Positions 26,635 to 35,799 of a DNA stretch of 64,000 nucleotides are shown in pieces (position 1 is the first letter of the stretch; every line of letters starts with the position of its first letter). Below the pieces are notes generated by a model, which was given only the letters and a program-made list of their open reading frames with translations, did not search any database and was not told where the DNA came from. The position numbers and the translations under genes were made by a program. This stretch comes from Maribacter dokdonensis DSW-8 (GTDB lineage: Bacteria > Bacteroidota > Bacteroidia > Flavobacteriales > Flavobacteriaceae), in contig NZ_LDPE01000001.1 of the NCBI RefSeq assembly GCF_001447995.1, positions 2,108,001 to 2,172,000 of the forward strand, in the 5' to 3' direction.

Positions 26635-27648
26635 TTGAACCACACCATAGTTTCTTCACAAGAAATGCAAACTGTATTGGCGACTTTGTTCACCAAATAC
26701 AATTTTCCACAAGAACAGGCAAAAACATTGGCCCGTATACATACCGAAAGCACAATTGATGGCATATATTCCCATGGTATCAATAGAATACCCGTATTTA
26801 TAGATTACGTAAAAAAGGGGTTAATTAATATAGACACCACAGCAAGTAAAGTTACTGCTATGGGAAGTATAGAAAGATGGGATGGCAACCGTGCATCTGG
26901 CGTACTCAACGCCATAAAATGTACGAACAGGGCTGTTGATATGGCTAAAACGCACGGCATGGGCTTAGTTGCCCTTAAAAATACCAATCATTGGATGCGC
27001 GGTGGCACTTATGCCTGGCAAGCAGCTGAAAAAGGATGCATCTCTATACTTTTTACAAACACCATACCTAATATGCCAGCTTGGGGCGGAAAAGAAAATA
27101 AGATTGGCAATAACCCATTAGTAATTGGTATTCCACGTAAAAATGGACATGTAGTTTTAGACATGGCACTATCACAATACTCTTTCGGGAAAATGCAAAG
27201 TTTAGCTTTAAACGACCAAGATTTACCTTTTGACGGTGGATGGGATAATGATGGAAATTTAAGTAAAGACCCAAAAGCCATTATTTATTCTGGTAAGGCA
27301 TTACCCTTTGGCTATTGGAAAGGATCTGCACTATCAATGATTTTAGATATGTTGGCCACTTTATTGTCAGCAGGAAACTCAACGTATAAAATAGGGTTAG
27401 AAAAAGATGAAACCGCGTTATCACAAGTATTTCTATGCATAGACCCATCAACCTTTAAGGATACAGAAATTCAAGAAAAACTACTAAACGAAATTATTGG
27501 TTTTACCCATGACAGCAGTCCAATCTCAAAGGGAGACAGAACCTACTACCCAGGGGAAAGAACTTTAAAACAAAGGTCAAAATCCATTAAAGAAGGAATG
27601 CAGGTCAACACGGTAATATGGAAAAAAATTCATGAGCTTATTGCGTAA
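26635..27648 (+). CDS. yiaK: YiaK-type 2,3-diketo-L-gulonate / malate-lactate dehydrogenase-2 family reductase
   Basis: A 337-residue NAD(P)-dependent reductase of the LDH2/MDH2 family, which lacks a Rossmann fold. Family marks: SHGINRIPVFIDYV with the catalytic His near residue 46, NTNHWMRGGTYAWQAAEKG, GNNPLVIGIPRK, and the C-terminal LPFGYWKGSALSMILDMLATLL. Wording and length follow YiaK, which reduces 2,3-diketo-L-gulonate in L-ascorbate/xylose catabolism. The start is a TTG; the first ATG would remove 10 residues. No sugar kinase or transporter lies beside it, so the true substrate is uncertain. Confidence 0.82.
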   Translation: MNHTIVSSQEMQTVLATLFTKYNFPQEQAKTLARIHTESTIDGIYSHGINRIPVFIDYVKKGLINIDTTASKVTAMGSIERWDGNRASGVLNAIKCTNRAVDMAKTHGMGLVALKNTNHWMRGGTYAWQAAEKGCISILFTNTIPNMPAWGGKENKIGNNPLVIGIPRKNGHVVLDMALSQYSFGKMQSLALNDQDLPFDGGWDNDGNLSKDPKAIIYSGKALPFGYWKGSALSMILDMLATLLSAGNSTYKIGLEKDETALSQVFLCIDPSTFKDTEIQEKLLNEIIGFTHDSSPISKGDRTYYPGERTLKQRSKSIKEGMQVNTVIWKKIHELIA

Positions 27649-27710
27649 ACAATTAATTGTCAAGTGTATAATTTTATACCTTTAACTGTTTCACCACCAA
27701 TGTACTGTTC

Positions 27711-28985
27711 ATGAAAAAAGTTCTACTCCCACTACTCGCCTTATTGATTGTTTGCTCTTGTAAAGAAGAACCTAAGGGCAAAGCACCTGAGAAAGTTATA
27801 ATCCATAACAAAATAATTACCACTACTGTAAAAGCAAGAATAGACTCGGTACTCAACGCTTTCGTACAATCTGGAAATATTGCCGGTGCTTCTGCACTCA
27901 TTTTTGAAAATGGAGAAGAGGTATATTATAATGCTTTTGGTTATGCCGATATCGCATTAGAAAAACCAATGCAAAGAAATACTATAGTTCAAATATACTC
28001 CATGACCAAGCCAATTACGGGTACGGCTCTAATGACTTTATTTGAGCAGGGAAAATTCAAACTAGATGACCCTTTATCAAAGTACATTCCCGAGTTTGAA
28101 AATATGACCGTGTATGCTGGTGTAGATGAAAATGGCAAAATGAAAACCGAACCACTTAAGAGAGAAATTTCAATTAGAGATCTAACCAGGCATACCGCTG
28201 GTTTTCCCAACAGGGACGACATTCCTGGTCTAAGCAAGTTATTTCGCAAGGCAGATGCTATGAATAGAGAAAATACACTTACTCAAATGGCGGAAAAAAT
28301 GGCAAAAGTACCTTTATGGTTTCAGCCAGGTGCACAATGGGAATATGGTCCCAGTGTAGATGTACAAGCTTTATTGGTAGAAAGAATTTCAGGAATCCCC
28401 TACGGTGAATACGTACAACAACATGTATTATCTCCTTTAAAAATGGATGAAACCAGATATTTCGTACCTAAAAAAGATAGAGATAGATTCTCAAAATTAT
28501 ATATTAGAAAAGGTGAAGGTGAGTTAGTTAAAGATACTACAACCTATAGTAATTATACGGCACATTGGCCACTTACACGTGGTGGCTCTGGACTTACCTC
28601 AACCTTAGATGATTATATGCGTTTTGCACAAATGCTAGTCCATCAAGGAAGTTTAGATAGCGTACAGGTATTACAACCAGAAACGGTAAAACTTATGGCT
28701 ACCAACCACTTGCCTGATAGTGTTACCAAACGTTCTTGGTTGCCCAGCAAAGGTCAGGTTGGTTTTGGCATTGACTTTGCCGTTAGGGTGGCACCACCAA
28801 AAACGCCAGAAGAAAATAACGGTGTGGTTGGCGAATTTTATTGGGACGGTGCAGCGTCTACCTTATTTTGGGTAGACCCCGTAAATCAATTAACGGCTGT
28901 ATTGTTCGTACAACTTTTTCCTTATGACCAGATAGGGTTACATAAGCAATTTAGAGATGCAGTATATGGTCCTTACCCCTTTTAA
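27711..28985 (+). CDS. Lipoprotein serine hydrolase (class C beta-lactamase / penicillin-binding-like)
   Basis: A 424-residue protein with a lipoprotein signal (LLALLIVCSC, acylated Cys about 17). The serine hydrolase fold shows S-x-x-K as SMTK in QIYSMTKPITGTALM and a Tyr motif YGPS in QWEYGPSVDVQALLVE; later segments RGGSGLTSTLDDYMRF and LFVQLFPYDQ are typical of COG1680. Such proteins hydrolyse esters, D-amino acid peptides or beta-lactams; true beta-lactamase activity cannot be assumed. It probably sits at the outer membrane. Confidence 0.87.
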   Translation: MKKVLLPLLALLIVCSCKEEPKGKAPEKVIIHNKIITTTVKARIDSVLNAFVQSGNIAGASALIFENGEEVYYNAFGYADIALEKPMQRNTIVQIYSMTKPITGTALMTLFEQGKFKLDDPLSKYIPEFENMTVYAGVDENGKMKTEPLKREISIRDLTRHTAGFPNRDDIPGLSKLFRKADAMNRENTLTQMAEKMAKVPLWFQPGAQWEYGPSVDVQALLVERISGIPYGEYVQQHVLSPLKMDETRYFVPKKDRDRFSKLYIRKGEGELVKDTTTYSNYTAHWPLTRGGSGLTSTLDDYMRFAQMLVHQGSLDSVQVLQPETVKLMATNHLPDSVTKRSWLPSKGQVGFGIDFAVRVAPPKTPEENNGVVGEFYWDGAASTLFWVDPVNQLTAVLFVQLFPYDQIGLHKQFRDAVYGPYPF

Positions 28986-29082
28986 GTTAATATAGCCTCC
29001 ATAATATTAGTGAATAACTAGTAGTTAAAGTCAATAAGATATCCTCTTGTTTTTCTTATCTTTCAGCTCCAAAAAAAAGCAC

Positions 29083-29412
29083 ATGGAGTTTGAAGATTTT
29101 GTAAAAGCGGCCTTTGTAAAAATGATTTATGAGGTTATAGAGGCAGACGGTAAAATTCACCCCGCGGAATTAGAAACCTTAAACAAACTAAAGGACATTA
29201 TCGGTTTTGATAATAAATTTTTAGAACGTGCAAAGAAATTGGACTACGACAATGCCTTAATTACCCTTTATAATTTGCCTCATGACCAAAAGAAAGCTTT
29301 GGCCCAAATTTTAGATGAGGTTGCTATCTCAGACGGTGCCATTCATAAAAAAGAAATGGATCTAATCATAGAAACATTTATAAATATAGGCTTAGGCGAA
29401 GAAACGGAATAA
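29083..29412 (+). CDS. Small TerB-like protein B
   Basis: 109 residues from ATG 29083 (MEFEDFVKAAFVKM). The in-frame TTG at 29047 is not used because it would add an unlikely Phe/Ser/Lys leader overlapping a TATCTTTC promoter-like box. Acidic boxes YEVIEADGKIHPAELETL and DEVAISDGAIHKKEMDLI mark the TerB-like fold. A second paralogue follows 13 bp later, so the pair is an operon. Function unknown. Confidence 0.75.
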   Translation: MEFEDFVKAAFVKMIYEVIEADGKIHPAELETLNKLKDIIGFDNKFLERAKKLDYDNALITLYNLPHDQKKALAQILDEVAISDGAIHKKEMDLIIETFINIGLGEETE

Positions 29413-29425
29413 CTAAAGGTATGGT

Positions 29426-29758
29426 ATGATGAATTATACAAAGGAAGAAAAGCTAGCTGTGGTAAAAATGGTTGACTATGTTATTTTAGCCGATAGCAAG
29501 GTTGCTCCTGCAGAAATGCAATTTCTTACCCAACTAATGGATCGCTTTACTTTTGACAGTTTCTTTATAGGTCAAGCCCGTAATTTAAATAAAGATTTAG
29601 CCTATAAGATTTTAAGTGCAATGTCCCTGCCCAAAAAAAAGGCTCTTGCCCAACTCTTAGATGAAGTTGCATTATCAGATGGCTTTGTACATGAAAAAGA
29701 AATACTAAAAATTTCAGAGGCTCTTGGCCACATGGAAATTGAAAAAGAATTATCATAA
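29426..29758 (+). CDS. Small TerB-like protein C
   Basis: 110 residues, starting with MMNYTKEEKLAVVKMVDYV. The boxes are VILADSKVAPAEMQFL, where the usual DG is DS, and DEVALSDGFVHEKEILKI. It is a tandem duplicate of the gene just upstream and is also similar to the one behind mfd. The first metal-binding-like box has weakened, which may mean divergence of function. Confidence 0.72.
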   Translation: MMNYTKEEKLAVVKMVDYVILADSKVAPAEMQFLTQLMDRFTFDSFFIGQARNLNKDLAYKILSAMSLPKKKALAQLLDEVALSDGFVHEKEILKISEALGHMEIEKELS

Positions 29759-29923
29759 CCTTTTCAAAATTAAAGCTTTCAATTGCGGGTCTATTAGTAC
29801 TTTTATACCGTGAATATTAAAATCTTCACTCCGTCAATGACCAAAACAATACCTTTTAAATCAACATCTTTATTTACAGGTGCTAGCAAGGTAATTGGTA
29901 TAATAATTGTTTTTTAATTCAGC

Positions 29924-31243
29924 ATGAGAGTATTTTTACGTTTTTGCATCTTTTTTATTACCATAAGTATACAAGCGCAAGGTTCTATAAGCGGCAATTT
30001 TTCCCCGGCAAAAGATTTTAAATGGCTTATTGCCTATGAGCTCACCTCCAATGGTGAACGCTACAGTAAAGACACCGCTGTTAAAGACGGTGCATTTACC
30101 TTAGAAATGCCCTTGACCGCACAGGCAGGCATGTACAGACTAGTTTATGCAGTACCACAAGATGAGTTTTATATTGATATCATCTATGATAAAAAAGAAG
30201 AGGTAAAATTCAATTTTGACCTTCAAGATGGGTTGACCATAACCAACTCAATAGAAAATAAATGGTACAATGAATATTTTTCAAAAATAACAACTGCACA
30301 AGACCGTTTATTGGAATATTATGAGCTAGGCAAAGATTCAAAAAAAGAATACATGGCCCTTCTTAAAGAGTTACAAACACTACAAGATACATACGAGGAG
30401 AACCATGCCAATACTATTGCTCATAAATTCATAAAGGCCAACCGTAGTTATTTGCCCACGGAATATGAGAATCTAGAAACCTTCCTGAAAAATAAAAAAC
30501 AGCATCATTTTGATCATTTAACTATCAATGATCCTATACTACAGGGCTCTAATTTTTTGACCGATAAATTTGCCAGTTACGTTTTCTCAGCATTACCGGT
30601 GAATATTACCACCAAAGAACAATTATTTACAGAAGTCATTAAAAATGTAAATGTTACCGCTTCTAAAATTGCGAATACATCTACAGGTTTTCAAGTAAGA
30701 TCATTTCACCAATTATGGAATATTGCGGATGCCAACGGTATGGCAGAAGTTCAAGATTACATTTTTAAAAATTATTTGAAAAAAGCAGCAATAGCTAACA
30801 ATGACCAAAAACTTGTAGATGAACTAGAAATGGCTTCACGATTAAGAATTGGTGCAATATCTCCTAATATAACCTGGGAAATCAATGGTAAGAAGAGATC
30901 ACTTTCAACCATTGACCCAGCAGAAAACTACTTACTTATTTTTTGGAGCAGCACATGTTCTCACTGTCTAAAAGAACTACCTACACTTCATAAAGAACTT
31001 AAAGAATATGAAGATTTAAAGGTAATAGCCGTTGGTTTAGAGGACGATGCCATTAATTGGAAAAAAGTATCTGCCACATTACCTGCATTTAACCACGCCA
31101 TTGCTTTAGGCAAATGGGAAAGTGATTATGCCAAAACCTTTGGTATTCAAAGTACACCAACCTATTTTATCTTGGATAGCGAAAAGCGATTTTTAGCTAA
31201 ACCAGAATCTGATAAAGAGGTGGTTGAATTTCTAGAAAATTAA
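29924..31243 (+). CDS. Periplasmic thioredoxin-like (TlpA/ResA-type) protein
   Basis: A 439-residue exported protein (signal peptide MRVFLRFCIFFITISIQAQ). Residues about 20-300 are a long N-terminal region with a beta-rich DUF4369-like start and a helical part. Residues about 310-439 are a thioredoxin fold with the redox motif C-S-H-C in WSSTCSHCLKELPTLHKEL and the cis-Pro segment STPTYFILD. It is expected to work in disulfide exchange in the periplasm, as similar Bacteroidota proteins do. It is convergent with the ACT-domain gene (4-nt overlap). Confidence 0.85.
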   Translation: MRVFLRFCIFFITISIQAQGSISGNFSPAKDFKWLIAYELTSNGERYSKDTAVKDGAFTLEMPLTAQAGMYRLVYAVPQDEFYIDIIYDKKEEVKFNFDLQDGLTITNSIENKWYNEYFSKITTAQDRLLEYYELGKDSKKEYMALLKELQTLQDTYEENHANTIAHKFIKANRSYLPTEYENLETFLKNKKQHHFDHLTINDPILQGSNFLTDKFASYVFSALPVNITTKEQLFTEVIKNVNVTASKIANTSTGFQVRSFHQLWNIADANGMAEVQDYIFKNYLKKAAIANNDQKLVDELEMASRLRIGAISPNITWEINGKKRSLSTIDPAENYLLIFWSSTCSHCLKELPTLHKELKEYEDLKVIAVGLEDDAINWKKVSATLPAFNHAIALGKWESDYAKTFGIQSTPTYFILDSEKRFLAKPESDKEVVEFLEN

Positions 31244-31899
31244 AGAGATTTTAAATCCTTAATAGTTTTGAATGCCATATCTACTTGTTCGTCATTAACA
31301 AGAATAGTGAACTCATTGGTTGTAGAAATTACTTCATAAAGTACAATGCCTTCCCAAGCCAAACGCTGAAAAATAAAATAATAAATTCCGGGTACCGAAA
31401 CATTTTCAGCAGGTAATTTTACCGTTATGGAAGAAAGTTCCTCTGCTTTTTGTGTACATTTTTCATCCTTAAAAAGCTTTTCAACCGTTTTGTCCATCAC
31501 ATTGCTAATAACAATGTTTATTTCGTTAACACCACGGCTAGAGGTATAGAACACATCTTGGTTATCGTTGATCTCTTCAAGAAGCTTAGCTTGGTGCACC
31601 AATATTTTGTCCGATGCCAAAAAAGTATAATCGGTCAAAGAAGACCTTACGGTAATCTCACCAATATTCTTTAATACTTTAAGAATTTTGTGGGTTGCTC
31701 TAAATTCCAGGTCATCGGACAAGCGTTTTAGTGCCATTACAATTGCACCATTACGAATATCCTTACCTAATTCATGCTCAATTTCTGGTTTTACTATTCT
31801 AGATAGCGATGTAAGATTGATGATTCCCTGAGCAAGAGCACTTTGCAAAAATGGTTTTTTCTTGATGTACTCTTCAACGACTGACGATATTGTTTTCAT
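31240..31899 (-). CDS. ACT-domain protein with an N-terminal helical (possible DNA-binding) region
   Basis: A 219-residue protein. Residues 1-65 are helical (SALAQGIINLTSLSRIVKPEIE, NGAIVMALKRLSDDL) and look like a helix-turn-helix module. Residues about 75-219 carry ACT-like beta-alpha units (VPGIYYFIFQRLAWEGIVLYEVISTTNEFTILVND) of the aspartokinase type. ACT domains bind amino acids, so this may be an amino acid sensor or regulator. Its promoter contains a perfect 17-bp palindrome, consistent with autoregulation, which is inferred. No kinase domain is present. Confidence 0.65.
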   Translation of the reverse strand: MKTISSVVEEYIKKKPFLQSALAQGIINLTSLSRIVKPEIEHELGKDIRNGAIVMALKRLSDDLEFRATHKILKVLKNIGEITVRSSLTDYTFLASDKILVHQAKLLEEINDNQDVFYTSSRGVNEINIVISNVMDKTVEKLFKDEKCTQKAEELSSITVKLPAENVSVPGIYYFIFQRLAWEGIVLYEVISTTNEFTILVNDEQVDMAFKTIKDLKSL

Positions 31900-31919
31900 T
31901 TTTATAACTGGTTGTTGTG

Positions 31920-31951
31920 CAAATATAACAACTTGTTATAAATAAAACAAA
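31920..31951 (-). promoter_or_regulatory. Bacteroidetes promoter of the ACT-protein gene
   Basis: On the minus strand TTTG (31948-31951), a 20-bp spacer and TATATTTG (31920-31927) match the -33 and -7 consensus closely. The leader to ATG 31899 is about 15-20 nt. This is the best promoter match in the window. Confidence 0.75.
31924..31940. promoter_or_regulatory. Perfect 17-bp palindrome, candidate operator
   Basis: TATAACAA-C-TTGTTATA lies in the promoter spacer and overlaps the -7 box. Eight-bp arms around a single C make a typical site for a dimeric repressor. The regulator is unknown; the ACT protein itself is the simplest candidate. Confidence 0.55.
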
Positions 31952-31987
31952 ATGTTTTTATATAAATCTACTAATTAAGTAGATTAT

Positions 31988-32347
31988 TCAAAAATGCAAG
32001 AATGCAGATTCTATATGTTCAAGTTGAAATTGTTTGGTATTTTTAAGGATGGTAATAATATCAAATCGAACCTCAACATCCATATTATTCTCGTTAACAT
32101 AATGGTCAGCTGCCATGACCAATAGTTTTATTTTTTTCGGTGTAACCGTTTCAGCAATATTCTCTAGAAAATCTGAGCTTCTTGATCGGACTTCAACAAT
32201 GGCCAGCACATCATCCTTTCTAGCGATAATGTCTATTTCCGCCTTTAAGTACCTATAATTTTTGTAGCAAATGACATACCCATTCTTTATAAGGAAGTCT
32301 ACCGCTAATTGTTCTCCTTCCTTTCCAAATTCGTTATGTTTTCCCAT
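31988..32347 (-). CDS. yraN: UPF0102 (YraN) family putative endonuclease
   Basis: 119 residues, the usual UPF0102 length. It has the family start GKEGEQLAVDFLIKNGY and the nuclease-like core NYRYLKAEIDIIARKDDVLAIVEVRSRSS, which contains the E-x-D ... E-V-R (E-x-K-like) residues of the PD-(D/E)xK fold. The family is structurally similar to Holliday-junction-type nucleases, but its role in cells is unclear. Confidence 0.92.
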   Translation of the reverse strand: MGKHNEFGKEGEQLAVDFLIKNGYVICYKNYRYLKAEIDIIARKDDVLAIVEVRSRSSDFLENIAETVTPKKIKLLVMAADHYVNENNMDVEVRFDIITILKNTKQFQLEHIESAFLHF

Positions 32348-32534
32348 GTAGTAGTGCTCAAATTGTGCAATTCATCGAAAATATAGGAATTTCGACGCCA
32401 TTATAAGGATAATTCTCGTTATTTGATTCCAGATTATCGAAAATAGATAGTTTTAAATACTATACCAAATTTCGAAACGTTTAGCATAGAAGCCCCAACT
32501 CTACGAACGTAATACAAATGCCTATTTTAAGACT

Positions 32535-34028
32535 ATGGAATATTTCATTAATTGTAATACTTCTACTCTTGCTCCGTATACAGCTAATTTAGACCAGCTT
32601 AGAGCATCTCATTTATATAGACGATTAGGGTTTAGCGCCTCTGTCGCCACTATAGACCAAGCTACGGGACAAAATGCCGGCACCTTGGTTGATCAGTTGG
32701 TTGATGAAGCGTTGAATATGCCCACGATAACTGCTCCTACCTGGGCTACATGGACTAATGCGAATTATCCTGAAGATGATGATGCCAGTAATCAATTAAA
32801 GAGAGAACAGAAGAACGAGTTTCAGCTAGCATATGCCAATAGCTTGTTGAACAATAATTTAAGAGATAGGTTAAGCTTTTTTTGGAGTAACCATTTTGTT
32901 ACGGAATTAGAGGTGTATAACTGCAACTCCTATTTATATGAATATATAGAATGTTTACAAAGAAACTCAATAGGTAATTTTAGAACCTTTACCAGAGAAA
33001 TAGGGCTTACAAATGCCATGTTGTATTACCTAGATGGTGTATATAACAATGGTAACAACCCCAATGAGAATTATGCAAGGGAGTTGTATGAGCTCTTTAC
33101 TTTAGGTGAGGGCAACGCTTATACGGAAGAAGATATTATTGAAACTGCCAAGGCTTTGAGCGGTTATGTAGAACGTGGTGAAATTGGTTGTTCTCCAGTA
33201 GCCTTTGATGCTACCAAGCACGATGCCGGTAGTAAAACCATTTTGGGCCAAACAGGTAATTGGGGCTATGATGATGTCATCAATATTCTTTTTGAGCAAA
33301 GGGCTCCTGAAATAGCCGAATTTATTTGTAGAAAACTATACGAATTCTTTGTTCACCCAGACTCTAGGGATGATGCCAATAACGCACAAGTTATAATCGA
33401 TGGCATGGCAGCTACTTTAGTCTCCAATGATTTTGAATTAGCACCGGTTCTAAGACTTTTATTCAAGAGTCAACATTTTTTTGATGATGAAGCTATTGGG
33501 GTTATTATAAAGAGCCCTGTAGATTTCTATTTTAACACGCTCAACGAATCTGGTTTTGCTTATACCGATACCAATGTAGCCGAAATGGTAAATTATAGCG
33601 CATTGCTAAGTCAAGAGATATTTGAACCATTTGATGTTGCCGGTTGGCAAAGAGACCGATCTTGGATCAACACTAATTTTATGATTGGGAGATGGCTTAC
33701 CATAGAGAGTATTTTAGAGAATTTCTACATGGCCGATAATGAACAATTTAGGTCTTTTGGTTTAGAAATATCCGGTAATGCAGGCTTAACCAGTTCTAAC
33801 CCAGATGAAGTTGCAAGGCTAATAATCGATTTTATTCTCTCCAAAGGACTTTTAAATGAAGATGAATATGCCAAAGCGTTTACAATTTTCAGGAGTGATG
33901 TTGAAGATGTGTATTATGAAGGTGGCAACCAAGAATCTTGGACCTTGGCCACTTGGCCACAAGCACCTTTTCAAGTATATCTACTTTTTCAATATTTAGC
34001 GAGACAACCTGAGTTTCAATTAAAATAA
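32535..34028 (+). CDS. DUF1800 family protein
   Basis: A 497-residue protein of the DUF1800 family: HLYRRLGFSASVATI at the N terminus, NNNLRDRLSFFWSNHFVT, NENYARELYELFTLGEG, and IICRKLYEFF-like segments in the middle. No clear signal peptide is visible at the chosen ATG. DUF1800 and DUF1501 genes nearly always occur as a pair, as here, with 11 bp between them. The function is unknown; envelope or extracellular polymer roles have been proposed for the pair. Confidence 0.88.
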   Translation: MEYFINCNTSTLAPYTANLDQLRASHLYRRLGFSASVATIDQATGQNAGTLVDQLVDEALNMPTITAPTWATWTNANYPEDDDASNQLKREQKNEFQLAYANSLLNNNLRDRLSFFWSNHFVTELEVYNCNSYLYEYIECLQRNSIGNFRTFTREIGLTNAMLYYLDGVYNNGNNPNENYARELYELFTLGEGNAYTEEDIIETAKALSGYVERGEIGCSPVAFDATKHDAGSKTILGQTGNWGYDDVINILFEQRAPEIAEFICRKLYEFFVHPDSRDDANNAQVIIDGMAATLVSNDFELAPVLRLLFKSQHFFDDEAIGVIIKSPVDFYFNTLNESGFAYTDTNVAEMVNYSALLSQEIFEPFDVAGWQRDRSWINTNFMIGRWLTIESILENFYMADNEQFRSFGLEISGNAGLTSSNPDEVARLIIDFILSKGLLNEDEYAKAFTIFRSDVEDVYYEGGNQESWTLATWPQAPFQVYLLFQYLARQPEFQLK

Positions 34029-34039
34029 CACCTACATCT

Positions 34040-35743
34040 ATGTGCAATACACACCATACCCCATTTAAAGGCCTACATCACGAAGGTCATGATGAAGAAC
34101 ATAAAACATGGAGCAGACGCTCTTTTTTACAAGCAATGGGCATTGCGGGATCAGGCTCAATGATGTTAGGTTCCAACATGCTATCAGCTTCTGCCCCATC
34201 TGCATTGTCTGCAGCAATTTCGGGCGCGGAAACAGATAATATACTAATACTTATTCGCTTATCTGGCGGTAATGACGGGCTAAGCACCGTTATTCCTATT
34301 GAACAATATGATAGTTACGCAAATGCAAGACCCAACATATATATACCAGAAAGTAAAGTACTTAAATTGACCGATGAATTTGGTGTTCCTTCCTATATGA
34401 ATTCCATTGCCCCAATGTGGGATCAAGGTCAGTTTAAAGCTGTTCATGGTGTAGGATATGAAGGTCAAAGTTTATCACACTTTACAGGTTCAGATATTTT
34501 TGCCAATACAGACATAGAAACTACGGGTTTTAGTGGACTAAATACTGGTTGGATGGGTAGGCACTTTGAAAGTATTTACCCAGATTATTTAGTAAATCCG
34601 CCAGCAGCACCTGCTGCCATTCAAATTGGACAATTCGGAAGTTTGGTCTTTCAAGGGGACGAAACCAATTATGCCTTTGTCACCTCAAATGTGGATCAAT
34701 TAGAAGAAATAGCCGAATCTGGTGTAGTCTATGGTCTAGAAGATACCTTGTTCAACAATTGTATGTACGGTGATCAATTAAAGTTCTTAAGAGGTGTTGC
34801 CAATACAACCTATGAATATTCAGGCATTATTCACGACGCTTACACACGTGGACAAAACCAAGTTGAATATCAAGATAATAGTTTTGCCCGCCAGCTGGCT
34901 CTTATAGCAAGATTGATCAAAGGTAATCTGGGTACTAAGGTTTATATGATTTCTATGGGAGGATTTGATACCCATGGCAATCAACCACAGGCACATGCAC
35001 GTTTAATGACCAACTTATCTGTAGCCGTAAATAACTTCTATGAAGATATTGCATTTACTCAACAAGATGATAAAGTATTGAGCATGACTTTTTCTGAATT
35101 TGGTAGACGTATTTTCGAGAATGGTTCTAATGGTACCGATCACGGTAAGGCCACACCAACATTGTTCTTTGGATCAGGCTTAAACGGTAGTGCTTTTGTA
35201 GGTGACCACCCCACTTTAGATGACCCGGACGGAAGAGGTAATTTAGAATATACAATGGATTTTAGAGATCTGTACGCCACGGTATTAGCAGAGTGGCTCT
35301 GCGTTGACATTCCATTGGTAGAGGCACATTTATTGAATTACAAACCCTATGTTCCGGTAGATTTAGGTTTTAGTTGTAGTGGAGAACCATTTCCAGATAT
35401 AGCTTACAGTGATGGTGAAGTTACACCACCGGTACCGCCAGGGGAAGAGGCCGAAACACCTATAACTCCAGACTTATTGAACGCTGTGGTACATAAACCA
35501 TTCTACCCAACGGATCAGACACCACATATCTACCTAGAAATGCCATTTTCTGCACACGTAGATATTCAACTTTATAATATTTTAGGACAAAAAGTAGGCA
35601 CCGTTTTCAACGAAATGATGTTAGAAGGTTCTACAGAAATAAATATACGAGAGCGCATGCCCGAACAGTTATCTACAGGTAAATACATCTATAGAATCAA
35701 TGTACAGAATCAAAAGATGAGTAAATCTGTTATGGTAGCCTAG
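34040..35743 (+). CDS. DUF1501 protein with a Tat signal and a C-terminal T9SS sorting domain
   Basis: A 567-residue protein. Residues 25-55 are a twin-arginine signal (SRRSFLQAMGIAG, Arg26-Arg27, then a hydrophobic stretch with ASA cleavage sites). Residues about 65-450 are a sulfatase-like DUF1501 domain (ILIRLSGGNDGLSTVIP, MISMGGFDTHGNQ, FSEFGRRIFENGSNGTDHG). A Pro-rich linker PPVPPGEE follows. The last 80 residues form a Por-secretion tail (VDIQLYNILGQKVGTV, LSTGKYIYRINVQNQKMSKSVMVA), which directs outer-membrane translocation by the type IX system. This predicts Tat export followed by T9SS secretion. A terminator follows. Confidence 0.9.
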   Translation: MCNTHHTPFKGLHHEGHDEEHKTWSRRSFLQAMGIAGSGSMMLGSNMLSASAPSALSAAISGAETDNILILIRLSGGNDGLSTVIPIEQYDSYANARPNIYIPESKVLKLTDEFGVPSYMNSIAPMWDQGQFKAVHGVGYEGQSLSHFTGSDIFANTDIETTGFSGLNTGWMGRHFESIYPDYLVNPPAAPAAIQIGQFGSLVFQGDETNYAFVTSNVDQLEEIAESGVVYGLEDTLFNNCMYGDQLKFLRGVANTTYEYSGIIHDAYTRGQNQVEYQDNSFARQLALIARLIKGNLGTKVYMISMGGFDTHGNQPQAHARLMTNLSVAVNNFYEDIAFTQQDDKVLSMTFSEFGRRIFENGSNGTDHGKATPTLFFGSGLNGSAFVGDHPTLDDPDGRGNLEYTMDFRDLYATVLAEWLCVDIPLVEAHLLNYKPYVPVDLGFSCSGEPFPDIAYSDGEVTPPVPPGEEAETPITPDLLNAVVHKPFYPTDQTPHIYLEMPFSAHVDIQLYNILGQKVGTVFNEMMLEGSTEINIRERMPEQLSTGKYIYRINVQNQKMSKSVMVA

Positions 35744-35761
35744 TTTGTTTCCCACAAATGA

Positions 35762-35799
35762 AAAAGCCCTATTTGCAACATGTAAATAGGGCTTTTTTT
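35762..35799. terminator. Bidirectional hairpin terminator
   Basis: Stem AAGCCCTATTT / AAATAGGGCTT (35764-35774 with 35784-35794), 9-nt loop, T-run on the right and A-run on the left. It can end both the DUF1501 transcript and the small minus-strand gene that stops at 35798. Confidence 0.9.
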
